A stretch of DNA of 64,000 nt from VRUE01 sp036266075 (lineage in GTDB: Bacteria; Actinomycetota; Thermoleophilia; Solirubrobacterales; 70-9): assembly GCA_036266075.1 (NCBI GenBank), contig DATANV010000016.1, positions 1-64,000 of the forward strand, in the 5' to 3' direction. The position numbers and the translations under genes were made by a program. Shown here one piece after another: positions 51,157 to 58,984 of this stretch. Within the stretch, counting starts at the first letter, position 1. Each line of letters starts with the position of its first letter. The notes under the pieces are model-generated. The model saw only the letters and a program-made list of their open reading frames with translations. It was not told the DNA's origin and did no database searches.

Positions 51157-52476
51157 ATGGGAAAGCGGTACCACGTCACCACGTTCGGTTGCCAGATGAA
51201 CGTGCACGACTCCGAGCGGATGCAGGGGATGCTCGAGTCGCTCGGCTATGAGCGGGCTGCGAGCCGCGAGGAGGCCGACCTGATCCTCTTCAATACCTGC
51301 TCGATTCGCGAGTCAGCGGACAACCGCTTCGTCGCCCACCTCGGCGAGGCCAAGCGGCTGAAGTCCGAAGACCCCGAGCGGGTGGTCGGCGTCGGCGGTT
51401 GCTGGGCTCAGTCGGTCAAGCAGGAGGTCTTCGAGCGCTTCCCCTTCGTCGACGTCGCCTTCGGCCCCGGCCAGATTCATAGGCTTGCCGAGTTCCTCAA
51501 CTCCGACTCGCTGACCGCGCAGGGCTACTTCGAGTTCGAGGACTTCTCGGGCCATCTGCCGGCGCGGCGCGAGCGCGAGTTCCAGGGTTGGCTGCAGATC
51601 TCGCAGGGCTGCAATTGCAAGTGCTCCTACTGCATCGTCCCCTCGACCCGCGGACGCGAGGTCAGCCGCGACCCGGCCGAGCTGGTAGCGGAGGCGGAGG
51701 CGCTTGCTGCCGACGGGGTCAGCGAGGTGACGCTGCTCGGCCAGAACGTCAACAGCTACGGGCGCGATCTGCCGCGCGAGACGCGGATCGTCTTCTCCGA
51801 GCTGCTGGGGCGGATCGACGCCGTCGCCGGAATCGAGCGGATCCGCTATACCAGCCCACACCCCAAGGACATGCGCGAGGACGTGATTCGCGCCCACGCC
51901 GAGCTGCCCGCCCTCTGCGAGCACATCCACCTGCCGCTGCAGTCCGGCTCGAGCGCGGTCCTCAAGCGCATGCGCCGCACCTATGACCGTCAGCGCTACA
52001 TGGACCGCGTCGCGTTGATCCGCGAGCACGTTCCCGACTGCGCGATCACCACCGACGTCATCGTCGGCTTTCCGGGCGAGACCGAGGCCGATTTCAAGCA
52101 GACGATGGAGGTGGTCGAGGAGGTCGGCTACGACGGCGCCTTCACCTTCGTCTTCTCGCCGCGCCGCGAAACCGAGGCGGCGGAGATGGGAGAGCAGCTG
52201 CCGCACCCGGTCAAGGTCGAGCGGATGGAGCGGCTGGTCGCGCTGGTGCAGCGGCGGGCGACCGAACGGGCGCAGCGGTTCGTTGGGCGCGAGCTCGACG
52301 TCTTGGTCGAGGGTCCCAGCAGGACGGATCCGGCGCGGCTACGGGGGCGGACTAGGCACAACAAGGCGGTCAACTTCGATGGCGTTGCCAAGCCCGGTGA
52401 GTTCGTTCAGGTTGAGATCGAGAGCGCAACTTCTATGACTCTTGCAGGGACTGAGAAGCTGCGGAGCGTGGTGTAG
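51157..52476 (+). CDS. miaB: tRNA-2-methylthio-N6-dimethylallyladenosine synthase
   Basis: 439 aa; TACCCT ends 8 nt before ATG 51157. It adds the methylthio group to i6A37. Auxiliary cluster cysteines are in TTFGCQMN, LFNTCSIRE and GVGGCWAQ; the radical SAM motif is CNCKCSYC. A TRAM domain closes the protein (DVLVEGPS, FVQVEIESA). It works after MiaA, whose gene follows beyond a palindromic element starting at the miaB stop. Confidence 0.95.
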   Translation: MGKRYHVTTFGCQMNVHDSERMQGMLESLGYERAASREEADLILFNTCSIRESADNRFVAHLGEAKRLKSEDPERVVGVGGCWAQSVKQEVFERFPFVDVAFGPGQIHRLAEFLNSDSLTAQGYFEFEDFSGHLPARREREFQGWLQISQGCNCKCSYCIVPSTRGREVSRDPAELVAEAEALAADGVSEVTLLGQNVNSYGRDLPRETRIVFSELLGRIDAVAGIERIRYTSPHPKDMREDVIRAHAELPALCEHIHLPLQSGSSAVLKRMRRTYDRQRYMDRVALIREHVPDCAITTDVIVGFPGETEADFKQTMEVVEEVGYDGAFTFVFSPRRETEAAEMGEQLPHPVKVERMERLVALVQRRATERAQRFVGRELDVLVEGPSRTDPARLRGRTRHNKAVNFDGVAKPGEFVQVEIESATSMTLAGTEKLRSVV

Positions 52477-52584
52477 GGGTGTCGGCACTACCCCTCACTC
52501 AACTTTTCCGCGGGTAGCGGGGCGGCTCTCGCATGGTGGTCTGTGCGAAAAAGTACAAGCCGTTCGGGGCAGTGCCGACACCCC
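52477..52584. repeat. Palindromic intergenic element, copy 2
   Basis: It begins directly after the TAG of miaB. The outer arms are GGGTGTCGGCACTACCCC and its near-complement. The inner stem is ACTTTTCCGC/GCGAAAAAGT. The loop contains GGGCGGCTCTCG. Outer arms are unrelated to copies 1 and 3, while inner stem and loop match them. Confidence 0.85.
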
Positions 52585-52660
52585 TGCTCCAAACCCCCGC
52601 CGGCGGCTTCGTCAAGCCGCGGACCCCCGAACCCATCGGCATTCGCCTGTGGCCTGCGTG

Positions 52661-53389
52661 GTGAACGTAATCGCGATATTCGGGCCGACCGGGGTGGGGA
52701 AGACTGGGGTTGCCATCGCACTTGCTGAAGAGCTGCGGGAACGGGGGGAGGATCCGGTGGCGATCTCGTGCGATGCGTTGCAGGTGTATGAGGGGCTGAG
52801 CGTGCTGACGGGGGCGGCGACTGCCGAGCAGCAGGCGGTACTGGAGCATCGGTTGGTTGGGTTCGTGCCGGTTACGGAGTCGTTCTCGGTGGGGGACTAC
52901 ATGCGGTTGGCTCATGCGGAGATCGACGGGGCGCTGGCAGCGGGTAGGCGGCCGATCGCGGTGGGGGGGACGGGGTTGTACCTGCGGGCGGCGGTGGCTG
53001 AGCTGTCGTTGGTGAAGGCGCCGCCGGAAGCCGAGGACTCGGAGCTGTGGTCGCCGGAGACGCGGTTGCCGACGACGATCTTCGGGCTCGACATGGACCG
53101 GGCGCTGCTCTATGAGCGGATCGACGTGCGGACGGAGGCGATCGTCGCCGGTGGGGCCGAGGAGGAGGCGCGACGGGCCGAAGCCCTCGGCCCGTCGCGC
53201 ACCGCCCGCAAGGCGCTCGGCTTCGACGAGCTGCTCGGCGGCGACGTCGAGTCGATGAAGAAGCGCTCCCGCAACTACGCTCGGCGCCAGCTGACCTGGA
53301 TGCGCAAGATCCCCAACCTCCACTACATCGACCGCACCGGCATGGACGACACCACCGTAGCCGCCCAGATCGCGCCGACGTGCCGGTAG
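52661..53389 (+). CDS. miaA: tRNA dimethylallyltransferase with an apparent internal deletion
   Basis: 242 aa if started at GTG 52661 (GTG 52649 and 52658 also possible). It transfers dimethylallyl to A37 of tRNA. P-loop FGPTGVGKTGVAIAL, catalytic-region CDALQVYEGL, AVGGTGLYLRAAV and the C-terminal GPSRTARKALGFDEL are present. About 50 residues usually found after the APPE motif, including the DP-AA-RIHPND-R-RV-RALE segment, are missing; the chain passes straight to SELWSPETRLPTTIFG. The first 430 bp are unusually rich in GGG and TTG codons. Activity is uncertain. Confidence 0.85.
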   Translation: MNVIAIFGPTGVGKTGVAIALAEELRERGEDPVAISCDALQVYEGLSVLTGAATAEQQAVLEHRLVGFVPVTESFSVGDYMRLAHAEIDGALAAGRRPIAVGGTGLYLRAAVAELSLVKAPPEAEDSELWSPETRLPTTIFGLDMDRALLYERIDVRTEAIVAGGAEEEARRAEALGPSRTARKALGFDELLGGDVESMKKRSRNYARRQLTWMRKIPNLHYIDRTGMDDTTVAAQIAPTCR

Positions 53390-53442
53390 TTAGACACCAT
53401 AGTGGGCGTTCAATCACCGGCACGTCTGAGTAGGGTCGGGGC

Positions 53443-54288
53443 GTGAGATTCGAGAAGTGGCAGGCGCTGGGGAACGACTACCTGATCCTGGAGGCGGACT
53501 CGCTCCCATGGGGGCTGAGTGGAGAGCGCGTAAAGCGGCTTTGCGATCCGCATTTCGGGATTGGCTCAGACGGTGTGCTGCTGCTCTCGCGCAGCGAGGA
53601 TCCGGGACTGGTTGCCGAGCTGCGGATCTTCAACCCGGACGGCTCCGAGGCCGAGCTGTCGGGCAACGGGGCGCGGGAGGCGATCCTCTACCTGGGGCGG
53701 CATGGCTGGACCGACGCGGACGTCTTCACGATCGGCACCGCCGCGGGGCCGCTGACGCCGACGATCGTCTCGGAGCGCACCTGCTCGGTGGAGATGGGAC
53801 GCGCCGGGACGGAGTCGAAGGACTTCCCATCGGGTTCCGCTGACGGCCGTGGCACGCTCACCGCCGGCGGCCGCGAGTGGGACTTTCAGCATGTCTCGAT
53901 CGGCAACCCGCAGTGCGCGATCGAGGTCGGCACGGGGGTCGAGGATCTCGACCTGGGTGCGATCGGGCCGGGGATCGAAGGCCATGAGTTGTTTCCCAAC
54001 CGCACCAACGTCTCCTTTTACGCGGTCGACGGCAGCCGCGTGCGGGCGCGGATCTTCGAGCGAGGGGTGGGGGAGACGCTCTCCTCCGGCACCGGTGCCA
54101 GCGGCGCGGCGATCGCCGCCTTCCTGCGCGGCGCGCCGAGCCCGCTGGTCGTCGAGCTGGACGGTGGCGAGCTGGAGGTCGAGATCTCCGCCGACCTCGA
54201 CGTGCGGCTCAGCGGCTGGGCCGAGCCGATCTGTGCGGGCGAGCTCTCGGCCGAGCTGCTGCAGGCGCTGGCCGAGCTGGACAGCTAG
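53443..54288 (+). CDS. DapF-like protein lacking both catalytic cysteines
   Basis: 281 aa, GTG 53443 with TAGGGT 6 nt upstream. The diaminopimelate epimerase fold is clear: KWQALGNDYLILEA, HFGIGSDGVLLL, IFNPDGSEAELSGNGAR, IGNPQCAIEV and ERGVGET. In characterised enzymes two cysteines (Cys73 and Cys217 in E. coli and H. influenzae) act as the base pair. Here they are Glu79 (GNGAREA) and Ser215 (GETLSSGTGAS). It may be an inactive paralogue, an enzyme with another chemistry, or a binding protein. It lies 12 nt before dapL. Confidence 0.85.
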   Translation: MRFEKWQALGNDYLILEADSLPWGLSGERVKRLCDPHFGIGSDGVLLLSRSEDPGLVAELRIFNPDGSEAELSGNGAREAILYLGRHGWTDADVFTIGTAAGPLTPTIVSERTCSVEMGRAGTESKDFPSGSADGRGTLTAGGREWDFQHVSIGNPQCAIEVGTGVEDLDLGAIGPGIEGHELFPNRTNVSFYAVDGSRVRARIFERGVGETLSSGTGASGAAIAAFLRGAPSPLVVELDGGELEVEISADLDVRLSGWAEPICAGELSAELLQALAELDS

Positions 54289-54300
54289 ATTTCCGCGCCC

Positions 54301-55470
54301 GTGGGGATCGCAGACCCGTCCAAGCGCCTGGAGGCGATGCCTCCGTACATGTTCCAGGAACTGGAGCGGCAGATCGCCGAGAAGCGCGCCGCCGGCATCG
54401 ACGTGATCAGTCTCGGGATCGGCGACCCGGACGAGCCGACCTACCCCTACGTCGTCGAGGCGATGCAGCAGGCGGTCGCCGACCCCTCGACGCACCAGTA
54501 CCCCAGCAACCGCGGCCGCGACGAGTTCCGCCAGGCCTTCGCCGAGTTCTACGACCGTCGCTTTGGGGTCGCGATCGATCCCGATCGCGAGGTGATCCCG
54601 GCGATCGGCGCCAAGGAGTGCATCTACAACCTCTGCTTCGCCTTCCTCGATCCCGGCGGCGTCGCCCTTGCCTCCGATCCCGGCTACCCGGTCTACACCG
54701 GCGGGCCGATCCTCGCCGGCGCGACCCCCGAGCTGCTGCCGCTGCTGCCGGAGCACGGCTTCGCGCCGAATCTCGACGCGGTCCCGGCTGAGGTCGCGGC
54801 CCGGGCGCGGCTGATGTTCCTCAACTACCCCAACAACCCGACCGGCGCGATCGTCCCCGATGGCTTCTTCGAGCGGGTCGTCGAGTTCGCCCGCGAGCAC
54901 GAGATCCTCGTCGTCCACGACAACGCCTACTCGGAGACGACCTACGACGGCTACGTCGCGCCCAGCTTCCTGGCGACGCCGGGCGCCAAGGAGGTCGGGG
55001 TCGAGGTCTTCTCTCTCTCCAAGGGCTACAACATGACCGGCTGGCGCTGCGCGGCGATCCTCGGCAACGGCGACGCGGTGCAGACCTACTGGCGGCTGAA
55101 GACCAACGTCGACTCCGGACTCTTCGAGGCGGTTCAGCTGGCCGGCGTGGCGGCGCTGAACGGACCGGCTGAGCCGCTGCAGGAGATGAACGAGACTTAC
55201 GCCCGGCGCCGCGACCTCGTCGTCTCCGCGCTGGGGGCGATCGGCGTCGAGGTCGGTGCGCCGAAGGGGACGATCTATGTCTGGGCGCCAGTCCCAAAGG
55301 GCCACACCTCGACCAGCTTCGCCGAGCTGGTGCTCGAGGAGGCGGCGGTCGTCGTTTCGCCGGGCTCGATGTACGGGCCGAGCGGCGAGGGCTTCTTCCG
55401 CATTGCGTTAACCACCCCTGACGACCGCATCTCCGAGGCGGTCGAGCGCATGCGCGAGCACCTGGCGTAG
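54301..55470 (+). CDS. dapL: LL-diaminopimelate aminotransferase
   Basis: 389 aa, GTG 54301. A class I PLP aminotransferase of the DapL type: VISLGIGDPDEPTYPYVVEA, YPSNRGRDEFRQAFAEFY, FLNYPNNPTGAIVP, VVHDNAYSETTYDGYVAPSF and PLP lysine in VFSLSKGYNMTGWRC. It makes LL-diaminopimelate directly from tetrahydrodipicolinate. Pairing with a DapF-like gene supports a lysine/peptidoglycan role. A class I aminotransferase of other specificity cannot be fully excluded. Confidence 0.85.
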   Translation: MGIADPSKRLEAMPPYMFQELERQIAEKRAAGIDVISLGIGDPDEPTYPYVVEAMQQAVADPSTHQYPSNRGRDEFRQAFAEFYDRRFGVAIDPDREVIPAIGAKECIYNLCFAFLDPGGVALASDPGYPVYTGGPILAGATPELLPLLPEHGFAPNLDAVPAEVAARARLMFLNYPNNPTGAIVPDGFFERVVEFAREHEILVVHDNAYSETTYDGYVAPSFLATPGAKEVGVEVFSLSKGYNMTGWRCAAILGNGDAVQTYWRLKTNVDSGLFEAVQLAGVAALNGPAEPLQEMNETYARRRDLVVSALGAIGVEVGAPKGTIYVWAPVPKGHTSTSFAELVLEEAAVVVSPGSMYGPSGEGFFRIALTTPDDRISEAVERMREHLA

Positions 55471-55524
55471 TCATATTTCTTACCGAACGGGGCGATAGAG
55501 GCAACGTTCAGCGCATATTTGGGC

Positions 55525-55548
55525 GAATCTTCCCGAATGGGAAGATTC
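55525..55548. promoter_or_regulatory. HipB operator O1
   Basis: A perfect palindrome GAATCTTCCC-GAAT-GGGAAGATTC. Its inner part is ATCTTCC-N6-GGAAGAT. Its centre lies exactly 50 bp from the centre of O2. Confidence 0.75.
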
Positions 55549-55576
55549 GGGAGGTTTCCCGGTCGATCTACTTAAT

Positions 55577-55596
55577 ATCTTCCTGAGCGGGAAGAT
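55577..55596. promoter_or_regulatory. HipB operator O2 overlapping the hipB start
   Basis: ATCTTCC-TGAGCG-GGAAGAT overlaps the first two bases of the hipB ATG. With O1 it gives the consensus ATCTTCC-N6-GGAAGAT. A TAATAT -10-like box at 55573-55578 lies at its left edge, so binding would block transcription. Confidence 0.75.
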
Positions 55597-55810
55597 GGCT
55601 GACCGGATCCAAAGCCCCGAGGACATTGGCGCGCAGGTGCGCAGGCGGCGCGCTGCCCTGCGGCTCACCCAGGAGGATCTCGCCGCCGTCGCCCGCGTGA
55701 CCCCGCGGTTGCTGGGCGAAGTCGAGCGAGGCAAGAAGACGGCGCAGCTGGCCGGGGTGCTGAGGATCCTCGCGGCCCTCGGGCTCGACCTCTACCTGGC
55801 GGCGCGATGA
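55595..55810 (+). CDS. hipB: HipB-like antitoxin/repressor
   Basis: 71 aa: a single XRE helix-turn-helix (IGAQVRRRRAALRLTQEDLA, VTPRLLGEVERGKKTAQLAG) and a short C-terminal end GLDLYLAAR, typical of HipB. It would bind the two upstream operators with HipA and keep the kinase in check. It overlaps hipA by 4 nt. Confidence 0.9.
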   Translation: MADRIQSPEDIGAQVRRRRAALRLTQEDLAAVARVTPRLLGEVERGKKTAQLAGVLRILAALGLDLYLAAR

Positions 55811-57078
55811 CCGCCCTCGACGTCTACTTCCACCTCGATCGCGTCGGCCGCCTCGAGCGGCTCGACCAGGGTCGCCTCGGCTTCGCCTACGAGTCCGCCT
55901 GGGTCGAGCGCGCCGGGGCGCCCCTCTCGCTCTCCCTGCCGGTGCGTGAGCGGCCCTTCGACGACGGCGAGTGCAGGCCTTTCTTCGCGGGGCTTCTGCC
56001 GGAGGGCGAGTTCCTCAGGGCGATCTCTCGTGCATTCCACGTCTCGAGCGGTAACTCCTTCGGGCTGCTTGCTGAAATCGGCGGCGAGTGTGCCGGGGCC
56101 GTCTCACTGGTACCGCGGGGAGAGGAGCCGCCCTTTGCCTCCGCGCCGCCGCCCCGCTGGCTCGGCGACGGAGAGCTGGCGAATCTGCTTGCCGAGCTCC
56201 CCAAGCGGCCGCTGCTCTACGGCGCCGATGGCGAGGACGAGGGCCTGCGGCTCTCGCTGGCCGGCGCACGGGACAAGCTGCCGGTTCTCGCCGAGGGCGA
56301 ACGGCTCGGCATCACCCTGGGGCGGCCGCCGAGCACGCACTTCATCAAGGCGCCGATCGCCGAGGTCGACGGCATGGTCGCCAACGAGGCTTTCTGCCTC
56401 GCCCTGGCGGCGGAGGTGGGGCTCACCGCTGCCGAAGCGAGGCCCGTCACCGCTGGCGAGCGCGAAGGTCTCTTGGTGACGCGCTACGACCGCCGTCGTC
56501 ACGACGCAGACGTTCGCCGTATCCACCAGGAGGACCTCTGCCAGGCACTCGGCTTCCTGCCCGAGCAGAAGTACGAGGCCGACGGCGGACCGGGGATCGA
56601 AGCCTGCGCGCACCTGCTGCGTGATCGGTCGGCGGCGCCCGCCGTCGACCTCTTCGCGTTTCTCGACGCCCTCGTCTTCAATCTGCTGACGGGCAACGGC
56701 GACGCGCATGCGAAGAACTACTCGCTGCTGCTCGAGGGCGACGTCGCACCGCGGCTTGCCCCGCTGTACGACGTGCTCTCCACCCGCGTCTACGGCCGTC
56801 GCTTTGGCCGCAAGATGGCGATGAAGTACGGCGGTGAGTACCGCTTCGATCGCATTCGCGGCCGCCATGTCGAGCGCCTTGCCGCCGAACTGGGAGTCTC
56901 CGCAAAGATGACCAGGACGCGTGTCAAGGACCTGTCCGGTCGAACCGTCGAGGCCCTGGCGGGGGCTCGCGAGCGGTTGCCGGCGGATTGGCAGGACGAA
57001 CGCGTGCTCGACAGAATTGAAACCCTGGTGCGGAAGATGGCGGAGGGTGTCGTCGCGGCTGCGGCGGAACCCGCTTGA
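55807..57078 (+). CDS. hipA: HipA-family serine/threonine kinase toxin
   Basis: 423 aa, ATGA overlap with hipB. The N-terminal Couple_hipA domain (about 1-105) and HipA_C kinase domain are complete. ATP-binding loop LSLAGARDKLPV, NEAFCLALA, HQEDLCQALGF, catalytic NGDAHAKNYSLL near residue 300 and metal-binding APLYDVLST are present. E. coli HipA phosphorylates GltX and causes persistence; the target here is unknown. The module looks functional. Confidence 0.92.
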   Translation: MTALDVYFHLDRVGRLERLDQGRLGFAYESAWVERAGAPLSLSLPVRERPFDDGECRPFFAGLLPEGEFLRAISRAFHVSSGNSFGLLAEIGGECAGAVSLVPRGEEPPFASAPPPRWLGDGELANLLAELPKRPLLYGADGEDEGLRLSLAGARDKLPVLAEGERLGITLGRPPSTHFIKAPIAEVDGMVANEAFCLALAAEVGLTAAEARPVTAGEREGLLVTRYDRRRHDADVRRIHQEDLCQALGFLPEQKYEADGGPGIEACAHLLRDRSAAPAVDLFAFLDALVFNLLTGNGDAHAKNYSLLLEGDVAPRLAPLYDVLSTRVYGRRFGRKMAMKYGGEYRFDRIRGRHVERLAAELGVSAKMTRTRVKDLSGRTVEALAGARERLPADWQDERVLDRIETLVRKMAEGVVAAAAEPA

Positions 57079-57079
57079 C

Positions 57080-57925
57080 TCAGGCGACTGCTTCGCGCTC
57101 CTCGCGCTTGCGCCAGTAACGGTCGAGGCCGCGCCACTGGTACTCGGGGGGGACACACTGGATCAGCTCGGCGGCTGCCTCCTCGCTGGCAGCCGCCGCG
57201 GCGACGCGCTCGCGGTGGCGGGCCTCGTAAGCGGCTTCGTCCAGCTCGCGGGCCAGCTGCGCCTCCTCGTGCAGGCGCTCGCGCACCTCGGCCAGGTGCG
57301 GCGCCGGCTCCTCGATCGCGCCGAAATGGGTCAGCGCCAGGCGCTCGGGCTGCCAGCCTGCGACCAGGTCGATCGAGTCCAGCCAGGTCTCGACGTCGAT
57401 GTCGGGCGGCGGCGTCGGAGGCACGGTGAAGTCGACGCCGGGGATGCGCACCGCGGCGACGTCGCCGACGAAGGCCGTACCGCTCTCCTCGTGCAGGTAG
57501 CAGACGTGGTGAGAGGCGTGGCCGGGGGTGTAGGCGACGCGCATGCCGAGCACACTCTCGCCGCCCGAGAGGGCGGTGACGTTAGCCTCGGGGACCGGGA
57601 CGATCTCGCCCCAGAGGCGCCCCATCGCGTCGCCGTAGAGGCGCTCGGCGCTGGCCAGTAGCCGGGAGGGATCGATCAGGTGCGCCGCGCCGCGCTCGTG
57701 GACGTAGACCTCCAGGTCGGGCCAGCGTCGCACCAATGCGCCGGTAGCCGCCGCGTGGTCGAGGTGGATATGGGTCAGCAGCAGCGCCCGCGGCCGTTCC
57801 TCGCCGAGCGCCGCGAGCAGGGTCTCGAGCGAGGACTCCGGTCCCGGGTCGACCAGTGCCTCGCCGGCCTGCCAGCAGCCGATGACGTGTGGCCGGCCGA
57901 GGTGCTCGACGTCGATGACCCGCAT
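57080..57925 (-). CDS. Metallo-beta-lactamase-fold hydrolase
   Basis: 281 aa. The metal-binding motif is LLTHIHLDHAAATGAL (HxHxDH), followed by the later histidines in TPGHASHHVCYL and LALTHFGAIEEPAPHL and the bridging Asp in FVGDVAAVR. The C-terminal third is helical and charged. It fits the glyoxalase II/flavoprotein-like hydrolase group; substrate unknown. It lies 14 nt after the epimerase gene on the minus strand and is probably cotranscribed. It converges on hipA with a 1-nt gap. Confidence 0.85.
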   Translation of the reverse strand: MRVIDVEHLGRPHVIGCWQAGEALVDPGPESSLETLLAALGEERPRALLLTHIHLDHAAATGALVRRWPDLEVYVHERGAAHLIDPSRLLASAERLYGDAMGRLWGEIVPVPEANVTALSGGESVLGMRVAYTPGHASHHVCYLHEESGTAFVGDVAAVRIPGVDFTVPPTPPPDIDVETWLDSIDLVAGWQPERLALTHFGAIEEPAPHLAEVRERLHEEAQLARELDEAAYEARHRERVAAAAASEEAAAELIQCVPPEYQWRGLDRYWRKREEREAVA

Positions 57926-57939
57926 CGCCCGCGGGATGA

Positions 57940-58938
57940 TCAGGCCGCAGCCGGCGCCGGGAAGCGGTCGTCGGCTTCCAACGTCTGTCGCAGCCCCTCT
58001 TCGAGGCCACGCGGCGCGTAGCCCAGCTCGCGGCTGGCCTTCTCATGGCTCGCCCAGAAGGTGACGCCGTCGGCGGAGGAGATCAGCTCGCGCAGGTTCG
58101 GCGGCTGGCCCATCAGCTTGCCGACCAACGGGCCGATCGGCGTCAGCGCCTTCATCAGGCCGACCGGCATCGCCCGCTTTGGCGCCTTGCGCCCGGTTGC
58201 GGCGGCGACGGTCTCGATCGCCTCGCGCATCGTCGTCACCGGGCCGCTGATCACGTAGGTCTCGCCCAGCCCACCCTTGTCCAGGGCAAGCAGGATACCG
58301 CCGGCGATGTCTTCGACGTGGGTCAGGCAGATGCCGAACTCGGGGAAGGGCATCAGCGGCAGTTTCCCGGCGAAGAACTGCTCCAGCAGGTCGGCCACCT
58401 GCGAGGTGTCGCCGGGCCCGTAGACACCGCCCGGCTGGACGATCACTCCCGGGAGGCCCTGCTCGGTGAACATCCGCTTGGCGATCCTGTGGGCCTCCAG
58501 CTTGGTCTCCTCGTAATAGGAGGTGAACTCCTTGCCGGGGTGCTCGTAGGTCTCGTCGACCACCTGTCGGTGGGTGTTGCCGAAGATGCCGACGGTGGAG
58601 ACGTAGACGGTCTTGGGGATACCGGCTTCCTGAGCCGCTTTCAGCACTCGCTCGGTGCCGGCGACGTTGGCCTCCCACATCGCCGGGTGCTGCGAGGCGG
58701 GGATGCCGACCTCGTACATCGCCGCGGCATGGACCACGCCGTCGCAGCCCTCCATGCCGGCGCGCAGCGCCTCCGCGTTGCCGAGGTCGCCGTCGACCAG
58801 CTCGCAGCCCAGCGCGGCCACCTTGGCGCCCTTCTCGCGGTTGCGGACCAGGCAGCGGACCTCGTCGCCGCGAGCGCGCAGCTGGCGCGCGACCTCGCCG
58901 CCGATGAACCCGGTCCCTCCCGTGACGAAGACCTTCAC
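57940..58938 (-). CDS. NAD-dependent epimerase/dehydratase (extended SDR)
   Basis: 332 aa from GTG 58938; TAGGCT ends 7 nt upstream. Rossmann motif VTGGTGFIGGEVARQLRARG, catalytic YxxxK as SYYEETKLEAHRI, and IVQPGGVYGPGDTSQVADLL. It resembles atypical SDRs that act on sterol-like, flavonoid-like or isoprenoid substrates. The start region is back-to-back with hflX, with only 46 nt between the two start codons. Confidence 0.85.
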   Translation of the reverse strand: MKVFVTGGTGFIGGEVARQLRARGDEVRCLVRNREKGAKVAALGCELVDGDLGNAEALRAGMEGCDGVVHAAAMYEVGIPASQHPAMWEANVAGTERVLKAAQEAGIPKTVYVSTVGIFGNTHRQVVDETYEHPGKEFTSYYEETKLEAHRIAKRMFTEQGLPGVIVQPGGVYGPGDTSQVADLLEQFFAGKLPLMPFPEFGICLTHVEDIAGGILLALDKGGLGETYVISGPVTTMREAIETVAAATGRKAPKRAMPVGLMKALTPIGPLVGKLMGQPPNLRELISSADGVTFWASHEKASRELGYAPRGLEEGLRQTLEADDRFPAPAAA

Positions 58939-58970
58939 GGCTCGTAGCCTATCCACCCGTGGCGCATGCC

Positions 58971-58976
58971 TACAAT
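58971..58976 (+). promoter_or_regulatory. TACAAT -10 box of hflX, leaderless spacing
   Basis: TACAAT ends 8 nt before GTG 58985. On the opposite strand TAGGCT (58951-58946) ends 7 nt before the epimerase GTG. Both divergent genes thus appear leaderless. Confidence 0.6.
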
Positions 58977-58984
58977 CGGCCTGA

